A DNA stretch of 64,000 bases from Okapia johnstoni (taxonomy: Eukaryota > Chordata > Mammalia > Artiodactyla > Giraffidae): assembly GCA_024291935.2 (NCBI GenBank), contig CM044315.1:55836385-55900384 (forward strand), given 5' to 3'. A model generated the notes under the pieces. It did no database searches. It worked only from the letters and a program-made list of their open reading frames with translations, and was not told the DNA's origin. This document shows positions 33,608 through 45,634 of this stretch, piece by piece. The position numbers and the translations under genes are program-made. Position 1 is the stretch's first letter, and every line of letters begins with the position of its first letter.

Positions 33608-35450
33608 GTTGTTCAGACTTTCAGTCCTGTCTGACTCTTTGCGACCCCATGGACTGCAGCACGCCAGGCTTCCCTATTTCTCACTATTTCCCAGAATTTG
33701 CTCAACCTCATGTCCACTGAGTCAGTAACTCCATCCAACCATCTCATCCTCTGTCACCCCCTTTTCCTCCTGTCCTCTGTTTTTCCCTATATAAGAGTCT
33801 TTTCCAATGAGTTGGCTCTTCACATCAGGTGGCCAAAGTATTGGAACTTCAGCTTCAGCATCAGTCCTTCCAATGAATATTCAGGGTTGATTTCCTTTAG
33901 GATTGATTGGTTTGATCTCCTTGCTGTCCAAGACACTCTCAAGAGTCTTCTCCAGCACCACAATTCTTTGGTATTCAGCCTTCTTTATGGTCCAACTGTC
34001 ACATTTATACATGATTACTGGAAAAACAGTATCTTTGACTACGTGCACCATTGTTGGCTAAGTGATGTCGCTGCTTTTCAATATACTGTCTAGGTTTGTC
34101 ATAGCTTTTCTTTCCAAGCAGCAAGCATCTTTTACTTTCGTGGCTGCAGTCACCATCCACAATGATTTTGGAGCCCAAGAAAATACTTTGCCAGTCTCCA
34201 GTTTTTCCCTTTCTATGTGCCATGAAGTGATGGGTCTGGTTGCCATGATCTTAGTTATTTGAAAGTTGAGTTTCACACCAGTTTTTTCACTCTCCTCTTT
34301 CACTTTCATCAAGAGGCTCTTTAGTCCCTCTTCACTTTCTGCCTTAGGGGGGTGTCACCTATATATCTGAGATTATTTACATTTCACCCAGAAATCTTGA
34401 TTCCAGCTTGGGATTCATCCAGCCCAGCATTTTGCATGATGTACTATGCATATAAGTTAAATAAGCAGGGTGACAATATACAGCCTTACTATACATCTTT
34501 CCCCGTTTTGAACCACTCCATTGTTTAATTTCTGGTTCTAACTCTTGCTTCTTGACCTGCATACACATTACTCAGGAGGCAGTAAGGTGGTCTGGTATTC
34601 CCATCTCTTTCATTATTTTCCACCATTCGCTGTGATCCACACAGTCAAAGGCTTTAGTGTAGTCAATGAAGCAGAAGTGGACATCTTTCTGGAATTCTCT
34701 TCCTTTTTCTATGGTCCAGTGGATATTGGCAATTTGATCTCTGGTTCCTCTGCCTTTTCTAAATTCAACTCGTACATCTGGAAGTTCTTGGTTTATGTAC
34801 TGTTGAAGCCTAGCTTGAAAGATTTTGAGCATTATTTTGCTAGCATGTGAAATGGGTGCAATTGTGTGGTAGTTTGAACATTCTTTGGCATTGGAATGAA
34901 AATTGACCTTTCCAGTCCTGTGGCCACTGCTGCGTTTTCCAAATTTGCTGGAATACTAAGTGCAGCACTTTAACAGCATCATCTTTTAAATTTGAAACAG
35001 CTCAGCTGGAATTCTATTACCTCCACTAGATTTGTTTGTACTAATGCTTCCTAAGGCCCACTTGACTTAACACTCCAGGATGTTTGGCTCTAGATGAGTA
35101 ATCACACCATCGTGGTTATCCAGGTGTTTAAGATCTTTTTTGTATAGTTCTTCTGTGTATTCTTGCCACCACTTCTTAATCTCTTCTGCTTCTGCTAGAT
35201 CCTTACCATTTCTGTCCTTTATTGTGCCCTTCTTTGCATTAAATGTTCCCTTCATATCTCCAATTTTCTTAGAGAGATCACTAGTCTTTCCCATTCTATT
35301 GTTTTCCTCTGTTTCTTTGAATTATTCACTTAAGAAGGCTTTCTTGTCTCTCCTTGCTATTCTTTGGAACTCTGCATTCAGATTGGTATATCTTTCCCAT
35401 TCTCCTTTGCCTTTTGCTTCTTTTCTTTTCTTCTCTTGTATAAATTTTGA
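33608..35450 (-). mobile_element. BovB LINE, longest copy here
   Basis: About 1.84 kb on the minus strand. It reaches from the tail through the RT and into the linker between endonuclease and RT (35067-35294 encodes a recognisable piece with KKWWQEYTEELYKKDLKHLD). The endonuclease domain is absent. Many frameshifts; the RT motif A piece lies at 34572-34832. Diverged, so one of the older copies. Confidence 0.9.
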
Positions 35451-36345
35451 GGGGTTTAGTATTTTAGACTTTGAATTTGAAAATAGCATATCCATCTATG
35501 TAAAGTCCCAGAAAAAGCAACAAGAAAGTCATAATTTGTCTTCTAAAAAAGTTTTAGATATATATTTTGCTTCCCCAGGTCCAAAGAAAAGAAAAAAATC
35601 AAGAACTTGATAACATTTTTAAAAAAGTAATTTATAAAGCTGATGCAAATAAACTTAAAAGTTTACACTGTTCATATTTTTGAAAAATGATCCATTTATT
35701 TTTCTAACCAAATATTTGAGAATTAACTCAAGCTAATAAGGATACAGAAGGAAAAAGGCACAAGCAGAGTGATTACAGGGAGACTGGTTACTATCTTCCT
35801 AACTTGTCATCCACATTCTGGTACCCCAAAGAATACACAATAAATATAAACATAACCAGATAATTGGAGAGTATTAAATACATACTATATAAGAGTAAAA
35901 GGATTTCACGGTGTTTTGATTCAAAACATCTAGATCTTGAGATCAAAAAAGCAATAAATGAAACCAAACTTTCAACTTATTTTTTCCTTAAAAATACTTC
36001 CATTTGTTTTTTGAATTAAAATATTAGTCAAACAGAGGTTTTACTGTGTAGAAAACATCTGGTAACAAGTTATTTCAGTAATGAAACATAACTAATATGG
36101 ATTACAATAAATGTAAGAGCTACATTTTTATGTAATGAAAATAATTACAAAATATAATTACTATAACATATCAAATTATGTTCAACACACTTTAAGCTGT
36201 TTTCCTAACAAGTAAGAGTGTCCTTCCATTTATCACACCCATCATTGGCTTTCCCAGGTTTCACCAGGATCATATAACACAATTTATTATTGATTCTAAA
36301 ACATGTGAATTTTACTATATAAGTTGCCGACTGGTAGCAGACTGA
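35451..36345. other. AT-rich DNA, nothing recognised
   Basis: No gene or assignable repeat; several short A-rich runs. Confidence 0.45.
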
Positions 36346-36785
36346 ATAGTGGCCTCAAAAACGTATGTTCAAGTCCTAAACTCTGATACCTGTGAATGTG
36401 ATCTTATTTGGAAACAGAGTCTTTGAATCTTGATATAAGATTATGCAAATTTAGGGTGGACCCTGCATCCAGTCATGAGTGCCCATACAAGAGAGACAGA
36501 AAAAGAGAACAGATTCTGACATGTGAAGCCAGTTAAATATTGGAGCAATGCGTGTATAAGCCAAAGACTGCCAAGAGCTGCCTGAGCTGAAGCAATCAGA
36601 TTCTAGAAAAGAGGCATAGGACAGACTGATTTTTCCCTCTAGGCCTCCAGAAGGAATTAACCCTAACATCTTGGTTTCACACTTCTGGTTTCCAGAACTA
36701 TGAAGGAATACATTTCTGTTGTTTTTAAGCCACCCCATTTATGATAATTTGTACAGTAGTCCTAAGAAACTAATGTAATACAATA
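36346..36785 (+). mobile_element. MLT1-type MaLR LTR
   Basis: Consensus-order blocks: CCTGTGAATGTGATCTTATT, TTAGGGTGGACCCTGCATCC, GGCCTCCAGAAGGAATTAA, TCCAGAACTATGAAGGAA and GTTTTTAAGCCACCCC, ending AAGAAACTAATG. Nearly full length but diverged, with no internal region next to it. Subfamily not fixed. Confidence 0.68.
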
Positions 36786-37149
36786 GAACAAGAGTGGAAA
36801 AATAAAAATATCAATGATTTAAAAATTAATTTTAATTTGCTTTACCGAAATCCATTCATTTGAAAATTTCCATTTTAAAGCTTTGTAAAAGTCAGATATA
36901 TAATAAAATATGTATCATAACATCTAACTATATACCACTCAGAAGAATCACTGGTCTATTTCAGAGGACATTTATTCTCTTGGTAGTTTATTTTGCATAC
37001 AATATTCTAATTATTAAGCATTATGGTCAATCTTGCACTGCTGGTTAGAAATATTGTTTTTGTCATTTAGTACCATCAACTAATTATGAAACTGTAAAAA
37101 AAAATAGAGTAAATCCAATTGGAAATGACCAAAAAAAAACTGTTAAAAC

Positions 37150-37320
37150 TAAATCTATAACTGAACAGGGAGACAGAAGATCTGGGTTCTATTCCTTGCT
37201 TTGCCATTCGAAAGTCATATGAACATGGGACTAACTAAATCTCAATTTCTTTATTTGTAAAGTAAACCTGACAAAATTTGCCCATCTACCTTCTTAATAT
37301 TCTCTTTGAAAACATCAAAT
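37150..37320 (+). repeat. MIR SINE relic
   Basis: Sense MIR: GATCTGGGTTCTATTCC, CTTTGCCATTCGAAAG and CTCAATTTCTTTATTTGTAA in order. Confidence 0.65.
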
Positions 37321-38249
37321 ATTATATGAAAATGTTTTACACATTACTGGGATTAGATACTGCAAATTTTTTTTTAAATAATGTTTTTTAAACATAAAAC
37401 TGCAAAGAAAGTATATGTGTGAACCAGTATAAGTACCTTTACAAAATTTGAATATGGCTGTCAAAAGCAATGGCTTCTTCAAAAGAAAAACAAGACAAAA
37501 CCAGCAGCTTCTTCTAAAGGTGAAAAGGTAATACTTTGATTTACAAATTTTAAATCTGGAAATCATTTGGGCTTCAAACAAATGTATGTTCACCTTATTC
37601 TTGTTAATAAATGAAAAAAGAAATTATGAAAAGGCTGGAGCATTACATGATGTCTTTATTTTCTTCATGTTGACCTGGTAAAAGTTTCATATATTGATAT
37701 TTGTGTAAAATATTTATCTTTAACAATCTGAAGATTATGCTGTTATGCTAAAAATTACCATATGGGCAGGGTAAAATGGTGTTAATGTAAGTAAACAGAA
37801 GGATCCACTAAAGGCAAAAGTAACTGCATGTGAGTACCATTCTCTAGCTCATAAGTTGTTTCCCACAAGGAAATGACTTAACTTTCTGAAACTACTATAT
37901 ATGTATAGTGGGACTGAACAACTAAGCAAATGGATAGCAAACTGTGGAAACTAGGTTCTTTCTATTGGGATGGGTGGTTACAAAGAAACAAGAGGAGGGG
38001 AATAGAATAATCCAGTTGTAATGGATGAAAGTTGGAGAGTGTACAAACTCATGTTTAGTTTAACACAGATATGGAGAGTTACAGATAGAAATACTCTGGG
38101 GCATGTATAGATATACATTAGTGTACACACATATATTTTCTTGTTCTGTCAGCTGAGAGGGCCTGGAGGCAATGACATCCTAGTAGCAGTAACACATTTA
38201 GTGGCTTGATTTTGGTCTCTAACACCATTCTTTTTTAAAAGGTTCTTGC
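37321..38249. other. AT-rich DNA, nothing recognised
   Basis: No gene or assignable repeat was seen. Confidence 0.45.
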
Positions 38250-39052
38250 AGGGATGGCTGATTCTAAGACTTGGACGGGAAATATACAAGATGAGCCAGG
38301 AGTATCTTGTAGCACGACAGAGTAAGGAAGTAATGCAAAACTACAGATGTATATCAAAGGAACACAGAAAGCAAATAATAGAGCACTAATAATGGTTAAA
38401 ACTGGAAGAATCTGAACAACAAAATAAAGTTGTATTGGATTATAACCCAAAGTATAAAATAAACGTCCATGAGTCACTATTGGCACTTTAGCACCGTGTT
38501 CTTCCTCCCACATGCTTTAGCCCTAGTCTAATCATAAGAAAAACATAACACAAGTCTCAGTAGAGGGATATTCTAAAAAATACCTGAGTGTGCTTCAAAA
38601 CTGTAAAGGTCATCAAAAACAAGGAAAATCTAAAAAATTAACAGTCAAGTGTAGCCAGGGAGACAGGATGACTGAATGTAATGTCATATCCTGGATGACA
38701 GGAGCAGAAAAGGATATCAGGTTAAAAACTAAGAAAAATATGAATAAAGTATGGACTTTAATGAACAATATATCAGTATTTGCTAACTAATGGTGACAAA
38801 TGTACCATGCTAACATAAGATACTGGAGAAGGAAATGGCAACCCACTTCCTGGGAAATCCCATCAACAGAGGAGACTGGCAGGCTATAGTCCACGTGGTC
38901 ACAAAGAGTCAGACACCACTTAGCAATTAAATAACAACAAAAGGTAACATAATAAAGGGGAAACTTGGCATGAAGGTATATGGGAACACCCTGTAATATC
39001 TTGCAATTTTTCTATAAATACTTGTATTACTTCTAATAAAGTTTAACAAAAT
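38250..39052 (+). mobile_element. L1M 3' UTR relic
   Basis: Resembles an old L1 3' UTR: CATATCCTGGATGACAGG, a GTATGGACTTTAATGAAC block, AATGGTGACAAATGTACC, then after the SINE GGTATATGGGAACACCC, TGCAATTTTTCTATAAATAC and a final TAATAAAGTTTAAC. The left boundary is uncertain. Confidence 0.6.
38819..38944 (+). mobile_element. Bov SINE, 5'-truncated
   Basis: Lacks the tRNA head and starts at GGAGAAGGAAATGGCAACCC. About 15 bp of the body are missing, and it ends in AATAACAACA. TAACATAA at 38811-38818 and 38945-38952 is an 8-bp target duplication in the L1 relic. Confidence 0.88.
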
Positions 39053-39089
39053 AATCATAGTCATGGTATTCTAGAGAAAGAAGAAGACT

Positions 39090-40130
39090 ATTCCCTTGTT
39101 TCAATGACCTCATCTTACATATGAAACTAAGATATGTACTTGCTCAAGGTCACAAAGTTACTGAATGAACTAAACTGAAAACTGTACTATGAATGTATTG
39201 TCCTCTATACTATGATATCAATTTATTACTAAAGACAAATGTAAATTTCATGGTTTTATTTTTCTATTACTTGTTGATGATGCCATTTCAGTAGACCCTA
39301 TACATAATTCAATGATACTTTATCTGTGTGGTATTATTTCAGTGGGGTTCATAATAATGGAAATACTAGTAGATTTAACTAAAAAATACTATGTATCACT
39401 TATAGAATATCATGTTGTACAGTTTACCTTTTTAACTAGAATATACTGAATATGACCTTTTCTAAACATCATAAATATGCTTTTCTATAGTACAGTGATT
39501 CCCTAAGGTTAGTTTAGATGTGTATTTTTTGCTTGCCTTACAGTTCTAAACTTGGTCCTTGCAATCACTTTGTGGAGCTCACTTATCTCCTTCCTCTATG
39601 ACCATATTTCTAGTTTCAGCTTTGTTATATACTGTGCAAGTCTTTAGCAGCCAGTTCCCTTCTTCAATTCTGTTACTTCTGGGAAGCCCACTATGTTGTA
39701 TGAAACAGAGCACCAAAAAAACCAGAATTTGGGGGTTCTGCTACTTTTTACCAATGCAATTTGAAATAAAATTTGTAACCTTTGTGAGCTTTTATGGATT
39801 GTATAGAAATGCAATGAGATATATGCTAAAGTCTAGATATGTCTTAATTTTGTTTTCCATAGGAAATGAAAGTAAGTAACTAAGCTTATAGGAAGGTTTT
39901 TGAAACAAAAATAGTTACAGTAGAAATAAATAGCATGACAACCAATAAACATTTATTGATAATTAAACTTTAGAGCCTAAAAGATATTCAGCACAATACT
40001 AAAATGCTTTATATCCATTATTATATTAAATCTCTATATTTACTATCATTTCCTTTGACACTTAAGGGAGTCAAGCCCCAGAGAGGTTAAGTAACTTGAA
40101 CACCTGAGTTTTAGTGCTGAAATTTTCAGG
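39090..40130. other. Unassigned DNA with MIR fragments
   Basis: Likely reversed MIR fragments lie at about 39090-39200 (GCTCAAGGTCACAAAG) and 40020-40130 (CCCCAGAGAGGTTAAGTAAC). Between them no repeat was recognised. The 106-codon frame at 39559-39879 has no motif I know and sits in AT-rich sequence. Confidence 0.45.
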
Positions 40131-40159
40131 GTATTATTTTTTTCAACTTAGAGTAGTTC

Positions 40160-40243
40160 ATTTTTGCTAAATTTTAATTTTTCTAGTATGTATAAGAAGG
40201 GATTTTTGCTAAATTTTAATTTTTATAGTATGTATAAGAAGGG
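40160..40243. repeat. 42-bp tandem duplication
   Basis: Two head-to-tail copies of a 42-bp unit (40160-40201 and 40202-40243), beginning ATTTTTGCTAAATTTT and ending TATAAGAAGGG. They differ at one base (TCTAG versus TATAG). Confidence 0.95.
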
Positions 40244-40289
40244 ACATAAACAAAAATAATCCCCTCCTGACCAAAAAAAACAAACAATG

Positions 40290-41270
40290 AAACAAGGCTC
40301 ATAGAATCACCACTAATAAGATGCTGTCTCTTCCTCATTAAAAGTAAACTGTATAATTTAGGATACACTTGGCTGAAAGTAATAGAAAACCTGTCTAACA
40401 CTGGCTTAAACAATAAAAAGTAGTGTTTTAGCTGGACATAAAAGATAAAGCCTAGAGGTAGAGTAGCTCTAGACTTAATCCGATCAGTGTCTGAAAGTGT
40501 CACATGGAACTGGGGAGCTTCCATCTCCCTCTCTATTCTGCAAACTCTTGAATCAGATTCATTCTAAATCTGGCTAATTTTGTGGTCAAATGTAAATGCA
40601 TTGGTCTCAGGTATAATATAAGTAAGAAAAAAATATGTATAGGAATAAAAGGAGTCTAATTTCTTTGTATCTTCTTAGGGGTGAGGAAACTTTTACAGAG
40701 CTCCTTTCATATTTCATTGGCCAGAAGTGGATCTAAACCAATCACTGACAAAGGATTGGAATGGCCTTGATCAGGCTAGACTAATCATGATTTACCCTGC
40801 AAATGAAAATAGATATATCCTTCCCTGAGACTTGTGGGGGAGAATAAGATCCAAATAAAATTAGGTTTCTGTCAGCAAGCAAGAAAAAGAGGCTGGATGT
40901 CAAGTAGATAACTAGTCATGTCTGCTGCCATCCCATAATCAAAACGTTGATGGGGCCAAGGCTGAAGACCACAGGCTCCAACTCCTACTATTTCATTTGC
41001 ATTATGTTATTTCTGGTTTATCAGATGTGACTTTCCAATGAATGGAATATTGTTTTCCAAAGTTTATTAAAGGTCTTATCATAGTTCTAGTGTACTGAGT
41101 TTAAAAAAAAAATGACAACTTACAACATGGTTTAGAATGTAAAGACTGGAGTTTAGCGTATATTATTTCTAGTCTACTGTTGTAAGTTACATAAATTATC
41201 TCATGAGAATAGACGGTCTCGAGCAGAGTAGGGAAGTTCCCAGAGAATATATAGGCTGCATATATGCTCA
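40290..41270. other. Possible ancient repeat, unassigned
   Basis: The stretch GGATACACTTGGCTGAAAG, AACACTGGCTTAAACAAT and ATTGGCCAGAAGTGGATC resembles an old eutherian interspersed repeat whose name I cannot give with confidence. Nothing coding is seen. Confidence 0.35.
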
Positions 41271-41295
41271 TCCTAAAGGAAATCATATATACTCA

Positions 41296-41869
41296 GTCCT
41301 AAAGGAAATCGGGAGAAGGCAATGGCACCCCCCTCCAGTACTCTTGCCTGAGAAACCCCATGGACGGAGGAGCCTGGTAGGCTGCAGCCCATGGGGTAGC
41401 GAAGAGTCGGACACACTGAGCGACTTCACTTTCACTTTTCACTTTCATGCACTGGAGCAGGAAATGGCACCCCACTCCAGTACTCTTGCCTGGGAAACCC
41501 CATGGACGGAGGAGCCTGGTGGGCTGCCGTCTATGGGGTCACACAGAGTTGGACACGACTGAAGCGACTTAGCAGCAGCAGCAGCAGCAAAGGAAATCAA
41601 CCCTGAGTATTCATTAGAGGACTGATACTGAAGCTGAAGCTCCAATACTTTGGCCATTTGATGCAAAGAGTCGACTCAATAGAAAAGACCCTGATGCTGG
41701 GAAAAAATTGAAGGCAAAAGGAAAAGGGGGAGCAAAGGAAGAGATGGTGAAATAGCATCACTGACTCAATGGGTATTTGAATTTGAGCAAACTCGGAGAT
41801 AGTGGAGGACAAGGGAGTGTGGAGTCCATGGGGTTGCAAAGAAACGTGACTTAGTGACTGAATAACAAT
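41296..41869 (+). mobile_element. BovB 3' end, split by Bov-A2
   Basis: BovB sequence at 41296-41310 resumes at 41589 (CAACCCTGAGTATTC, GCTCCAATACTTTGGCC, AAGACCCTGATGCTGGG) and ends in an old-type tail GTGACTGAATAACAATA. Diverged, with a damaged RT C-terminal end. Confidence 0.85.
41311..41588 (+). mobile_element. Bov-A2 SINE, full dimer
   Basis: Two Bov-A units in tandem: the first with GGAGAAGGCAATGGCACCCC, the second starting GGAGCAGGAAATGGCACCCC, joined by the CACTTTCACTTTTCACTTTC linker and ending in GCAGCAGCAGCAGCAGC. A 10-bp target duplication AAAGGAAATC (41301-41310 and 41589-41598) places it in BovB. Confidence 0.95.
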
Positions 41870-42009
41870 ATTCTCATAGAGTAAGAAGCACTGTAACAAG
41901 ATAAATGATCAAGGAAGCTGTCAGTCTGCTTCCTCAGGTTTCTACAAAAATCCTTGGTAAATGTAGCAAATTGAAAAAAAAAATCAGGTATACCAAAAAG
42001 AAATCAACA

Positions 42010-42120
42010 TGAGCACCATCTGCACAGAGTTCTATTTGTGTGATCCTAGGCAAATTACTTACCCTCTCTGGTCTTTTGATTCTTCACTTGTAAAACTAAG
42101 ATCCTTTCTACCTCACTTTT
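42010..42120 (+). repeat. MIR SINE relic
   Basis: Sense MIR: GTGTGATCCTAGGCAAATTAC, cited here as GATCCTAGGCAAATTAC, then CTTCACTTGTAAAACTAAG. Confidence 0.65.
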
Positions 42121-42280
42121 ATGTGGTACCCATTAGTGAAATGTATGAGATGAGTAACGCACACTGTTTTTCTTCTTTATACTTCTCCTATAGAGATTCT
42201 TCTTAGAGCTTCAGGCATATTTGAGGTACTTATTATGTATCATTTGCTATGCAAAGTCAGGTGAGAAAAGTGTGTGAACC

Positions 42281-42469
42281 AAATGGGAAGCCCTTTGTAA
42301 AAATTACCAGTCCTAAACTATACTACTGTGTTTGCTCAAGATATTTGGCATCACTATTGAATACATATTTCAAATTATTTAAACTGGACCAAAACATGCT
42401 TCCTGATATTTCCGCATAGATTACATCCTTGAAAGTTTAGTCTCTGGATCATGGGTAAATGAAGCTTAG
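42281..42469. repeat. Templated 189-bp insertion with 10-bp TSD
   Basis: A perfect direct repeat TGTGTGAACC (42271-42280 and 42470-42479) flanks an insert of AAAT plus a near-copy of 44038-44222. The two 186-bp segments (42285-42470 and 44038-44223) differ at five positions with no gap. The insert's left edge includes GGGAAGCCC, the last nine bases of the SINE at 43859-44046, so the segment near 44 kb is the donor. Confidence 0.9.
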
Positions 42470-42688
42470 TGTGTGAACCATGGTGACTCTGAAAAGTCTG
42501 AAAAACATGTATATAAAAGAAAGAGAGAAAAAGGTTCAAATAGGATCAGAGTTAATAATGTTCAGTAGAAATACCTGGAATGTGAAATCTGTAGAATTGG
42601 GTCACTGACTCTGCTGACAGCATCCATGACTTAACTGCATCCAATATCTCTCTGTGAATGTTGGCTAGTAAAACCTTGGTATGTATTA

Positions 42689-43370
42689 TGGTTAATTTTA
42701 TGTGTGAACTTGGCTGGGCTATAGTGCCAGATATTTGGTCAAACATTACAATGGATGTTTCCGTGAAGGTGTTTTTCGGATGAGATTAACATTTAAACTG
42801 GTAGACTTTGAAGAAGCAGACTACCCTCTGTAATGTGGGCAGACCTCTTGCAATAGCTGAAAACCTTATTAGAAAAAGACTGACCTCCCTTCCTCTCTCC
42901 CTTTATCTGCCCCCCACCCCAACTCCCCACAAGGCAAGAGTGAATTCTGCCAGGAACTACCTTTGGACTCAAACTGAAACTTCTATGAGTCTCCAGCCTG
43001 CTGGCCTGCGCTATGTGATTTCTGATTCATCAAACCAGAATCACGTAAGTCAATTCACCAATTCCTTAAAACACACACACACTCAGTAATACTCAGTTGC
43101 TTCAGTTGTCTCTGACTCTTTGTGACCCTATGGACTATAGCCCACCAGTCTCCTCTGTCCGTGGAATTCTCCAGGCAAGAATACTGGGGTGGGTTGCATG
43201 CCCTCCTCCAGGGGATCCTCCCAACCCAGTGATCAAATGCACATCTCCTGCATTGCGCAGATTTTTTACCCATTGAGCCACCTGAGGAGCCCATATATAT
43301 ATATGTATATATGGGATATATCCCATTGGTTCTGTTTCTCTGGAGAATCCTAAGAGAGTATGTATCCTGA
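42689..43370 (+). mobile_element. Ancient LTR-like repeat, split by SINE
   Basis: Recognisable old eutherian repeat blocks: TTATGTGTGAACTTGGCTGG, GGATGAGATTAACATTTAAA, TTTGGACTCAAACTGAAAC, AGTCTCCAGCCTGCTGGCC, and after the SINE CCCATTGGTTCTGTTTCTCT with GGAGAATCCTAAG. I take it as an ERVL/MaLR-like LTR, but the family is not certain. Confidence 0.55.
43084..43293 (-). mobile_element. Bov-tA SINE
   Basis: Minus-strand Bov-tA from tail (ACTCAGTTGCTTCAGTTG) to head (CACCTGAGGAGCCC), between short AC and AT repeats and inside the LTR-like repeat. Confidence 0.92.
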
Positions 43371-43858
43371 GCCTCACAATGTAGTAGGAAGACACAATGA
43401 AAACAGAAGACTTCCTTTCAGCTGGAATCAGCCTTTTTCTAATTCTTTGCTAAATTTCCTTGGTTGCTCCTTATTTGCTCTACTCCTCTGGGCTTCTATT
43501 TTCTGTATTTAGTATATGGTGGTAATCACATCTCCCTTACAAGATAGCTATAGATGTCAACATATGTGAAAGTAATTTTCTAATTGCAAAGTATATTTGT
43601 TATCATAGTTATTCTTACCATGTTAAGCATCTGTATTCATATGCTTGTTAGAAAAAAATCAGTTGTTCCATGGAGACAAAGTGGCCTCTCCCTAGAGAAA
43701 CATAGCCTATGCCTCAAAAATCTAAACCTGTCTTTCAGGAAATGTCTAGGAAAAAAATTCTAATACAAGGAAATAACTCATAAGTTCTGACAATAACAAC
43801 AAGTCTGCCCTCATGTCAACCATACATCAATTTACTGTTCAAGAAAGCTTTTGTAAAA

Positions 43859-44046
43859 GATTTAAAAAAAAAGAATATGCTCAGTTGTGTCTGACTCTTT
43901 GTGACTCCAAGGACTATAGCCTGCCAGGCTCCTCTGTCCATGGAATTCTCCAGGCAAGAATACTGGAGTGGGTTGCTTCTCCAGGGGATCTTCCCAACCC
44001 AGGGATTGCAGGCAGATTCTTTACCTCTGAGCCACCAGGGAAGCCC
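43859..44046 (-). mobile_element. Bov-tA SINE
   Basis: Minus-strand Bov-tA with an A-rich stretch after the tail and head CCACCAGGGAAGCCC at 44046. TTTGTAAAA at 43850-43858 and 44047-44055 is the target duplication. The B-box region is deleted. Its last nine bases were copied into the insertion at 42281. Confidence 0.93.
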
Positions 44047-44774
44047 TTTGTAAAAATTACCAGTCCTAAACTATACTACTGTGTTTGCTCAAGATATTTG
44101 GTATCACTATTGAATACATATTTCAAATTATTTAAACTGGATCAAAACATGCTTCCTGATATTTCCCCACAGATTACATCCTTGAAAGTTCAGTCTCTGG
44201 ATCATGGGTAAATGAAGCTTAGTAACCTGACACTGAATAGCAACTGAGTAGGAAAAACTCACACTTCATTAAAAAGCTGCAATTTAGTTAACTGTTACTA
44301 AACACATCTTTCCAGGTATGCATAAGTAGAAGGGACAACACATTCAGATCTAAATCTATTCAAGTAATACATTAACAGAATTTTGCTCCTTAAATCAATT
44401 TACCTCACACATAAAAATTTCATTTAGTAGTTGTGAACATTCCCTCACAGAACATTCTATCGTGATTTTTTTTTTCTGTCAAGTCTTCCTTGCTTGTTCT
44501 CTTCCTATTTCTATGACTGTGATATAAATAAGTTCACTGAGTCACAAAAGTATTAATATTTGCAAAGGTACAAATTACAAAGAAAGTGATCACACTGCTT
44601 TACAGTAATATGTGATATTGTTTGATTTAATAACCTAGTAGTTTATGTCGAAGTTAGAGGTAAATGGACATCATCGAAATAGGTAAGTCAGTCTAGCAGA
44701 CTGTCTGCCAGACATCTCTTAGCATCATCCCTCACTCCCTCTAAAATCCAGCCACTTGAAGATTTCAAGTCCAT

Positions 44775-44865
44775 AACCTTTATTCAGTCAATAGCAATTT
44801 ACTGACTATTTATCGACTACAGGTAAGGCATTTTCCTAGATGCTGGAGACATTGTGCTTGATGCT
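44775..44865 (-). repeat. L2 LINE 3'-end relic
   Basis: Reversed L2 3' end: TTTATTCAGTCAATAGC, ATTTATCGACTACAGG and TTTCCTAGATGCTGGAGAC. Confidence 0.55.
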
Positions 44866-45487
44866 GGGATTCAAATTAAATCTTGAAGATATATTATTTA
44901 AATTATACCTAGTGGAACCAGTTTCACTTAATGAACATTTTTATTTATGGTGGAAGGAGACAAAGGATAGAAGAGGTGGGAAAGACAGTAAGTTGTTCTT
45001 CCTTCTAAAGACTCAGAGAACCAAACTATTTAGTTTAGAAAACCAATTGTACTCTGTAATCTCTACACCTTTGCAAGTGGATTTTTTTGAAATTTTAAAC
45101 CTTAAAAACAATGTATGTTTTTTAAACTTATGACCATGTCTTCAAAATATATTTACTGAGTAAATAAATCAGTTAGGCCACAATCAGTACAGAAATTACA
45201 GATCCTTTCCCTAAATCTAATGACCTTCAGGTCTCAATCCCTTTCATTCTTCCATTTATTCATTCAACAATTATGTATTAAGCATCTACACCTGTATCTT
45301 GAAACTAGAATTAAATTCTCAACTTATTCTCCTTATGAAAATATGTCTGGGTATGAATTAATTAATGAACAAGGTCATCAATACCTGATATTGAAATGCT
45401 TATTATTTTCAATATACTCTATAAATGACTTAGCTTTTAAATACTCATCATATATCACCTATTTACCTCCTCCACCTCCTATCTACC

Positions 45488-45603
45488 GTATAAGCCCCAT
45501 GAAGACAGAGACTTCTTACTATTTTGTTCAGTGTTTATCCTAAGTTCTTAACATAGATCTGGTATACAAAAATAACTTAATATATATTTGTTGCATAAAT
45601 AAA
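45488..45603 (+). repeat. L2 LINE 3'-end relic
   Basis: Sense L2 3' end: TATAAGCCCCATGAAGACAG, GTTCAGTGTTTATCC and TATATATTTGTTGCATAAAT in order. Confidence 0.55.
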
Positions 45604-45634
45604 ATAATAAATTAATGGACATACAGTAGAAAAA

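Noticed and set aside
39559..39879. 106-codon frame outside known repeats
   Set aside because: No recognised motif, no promoter or splice context, and length compatible with chance in this composition.
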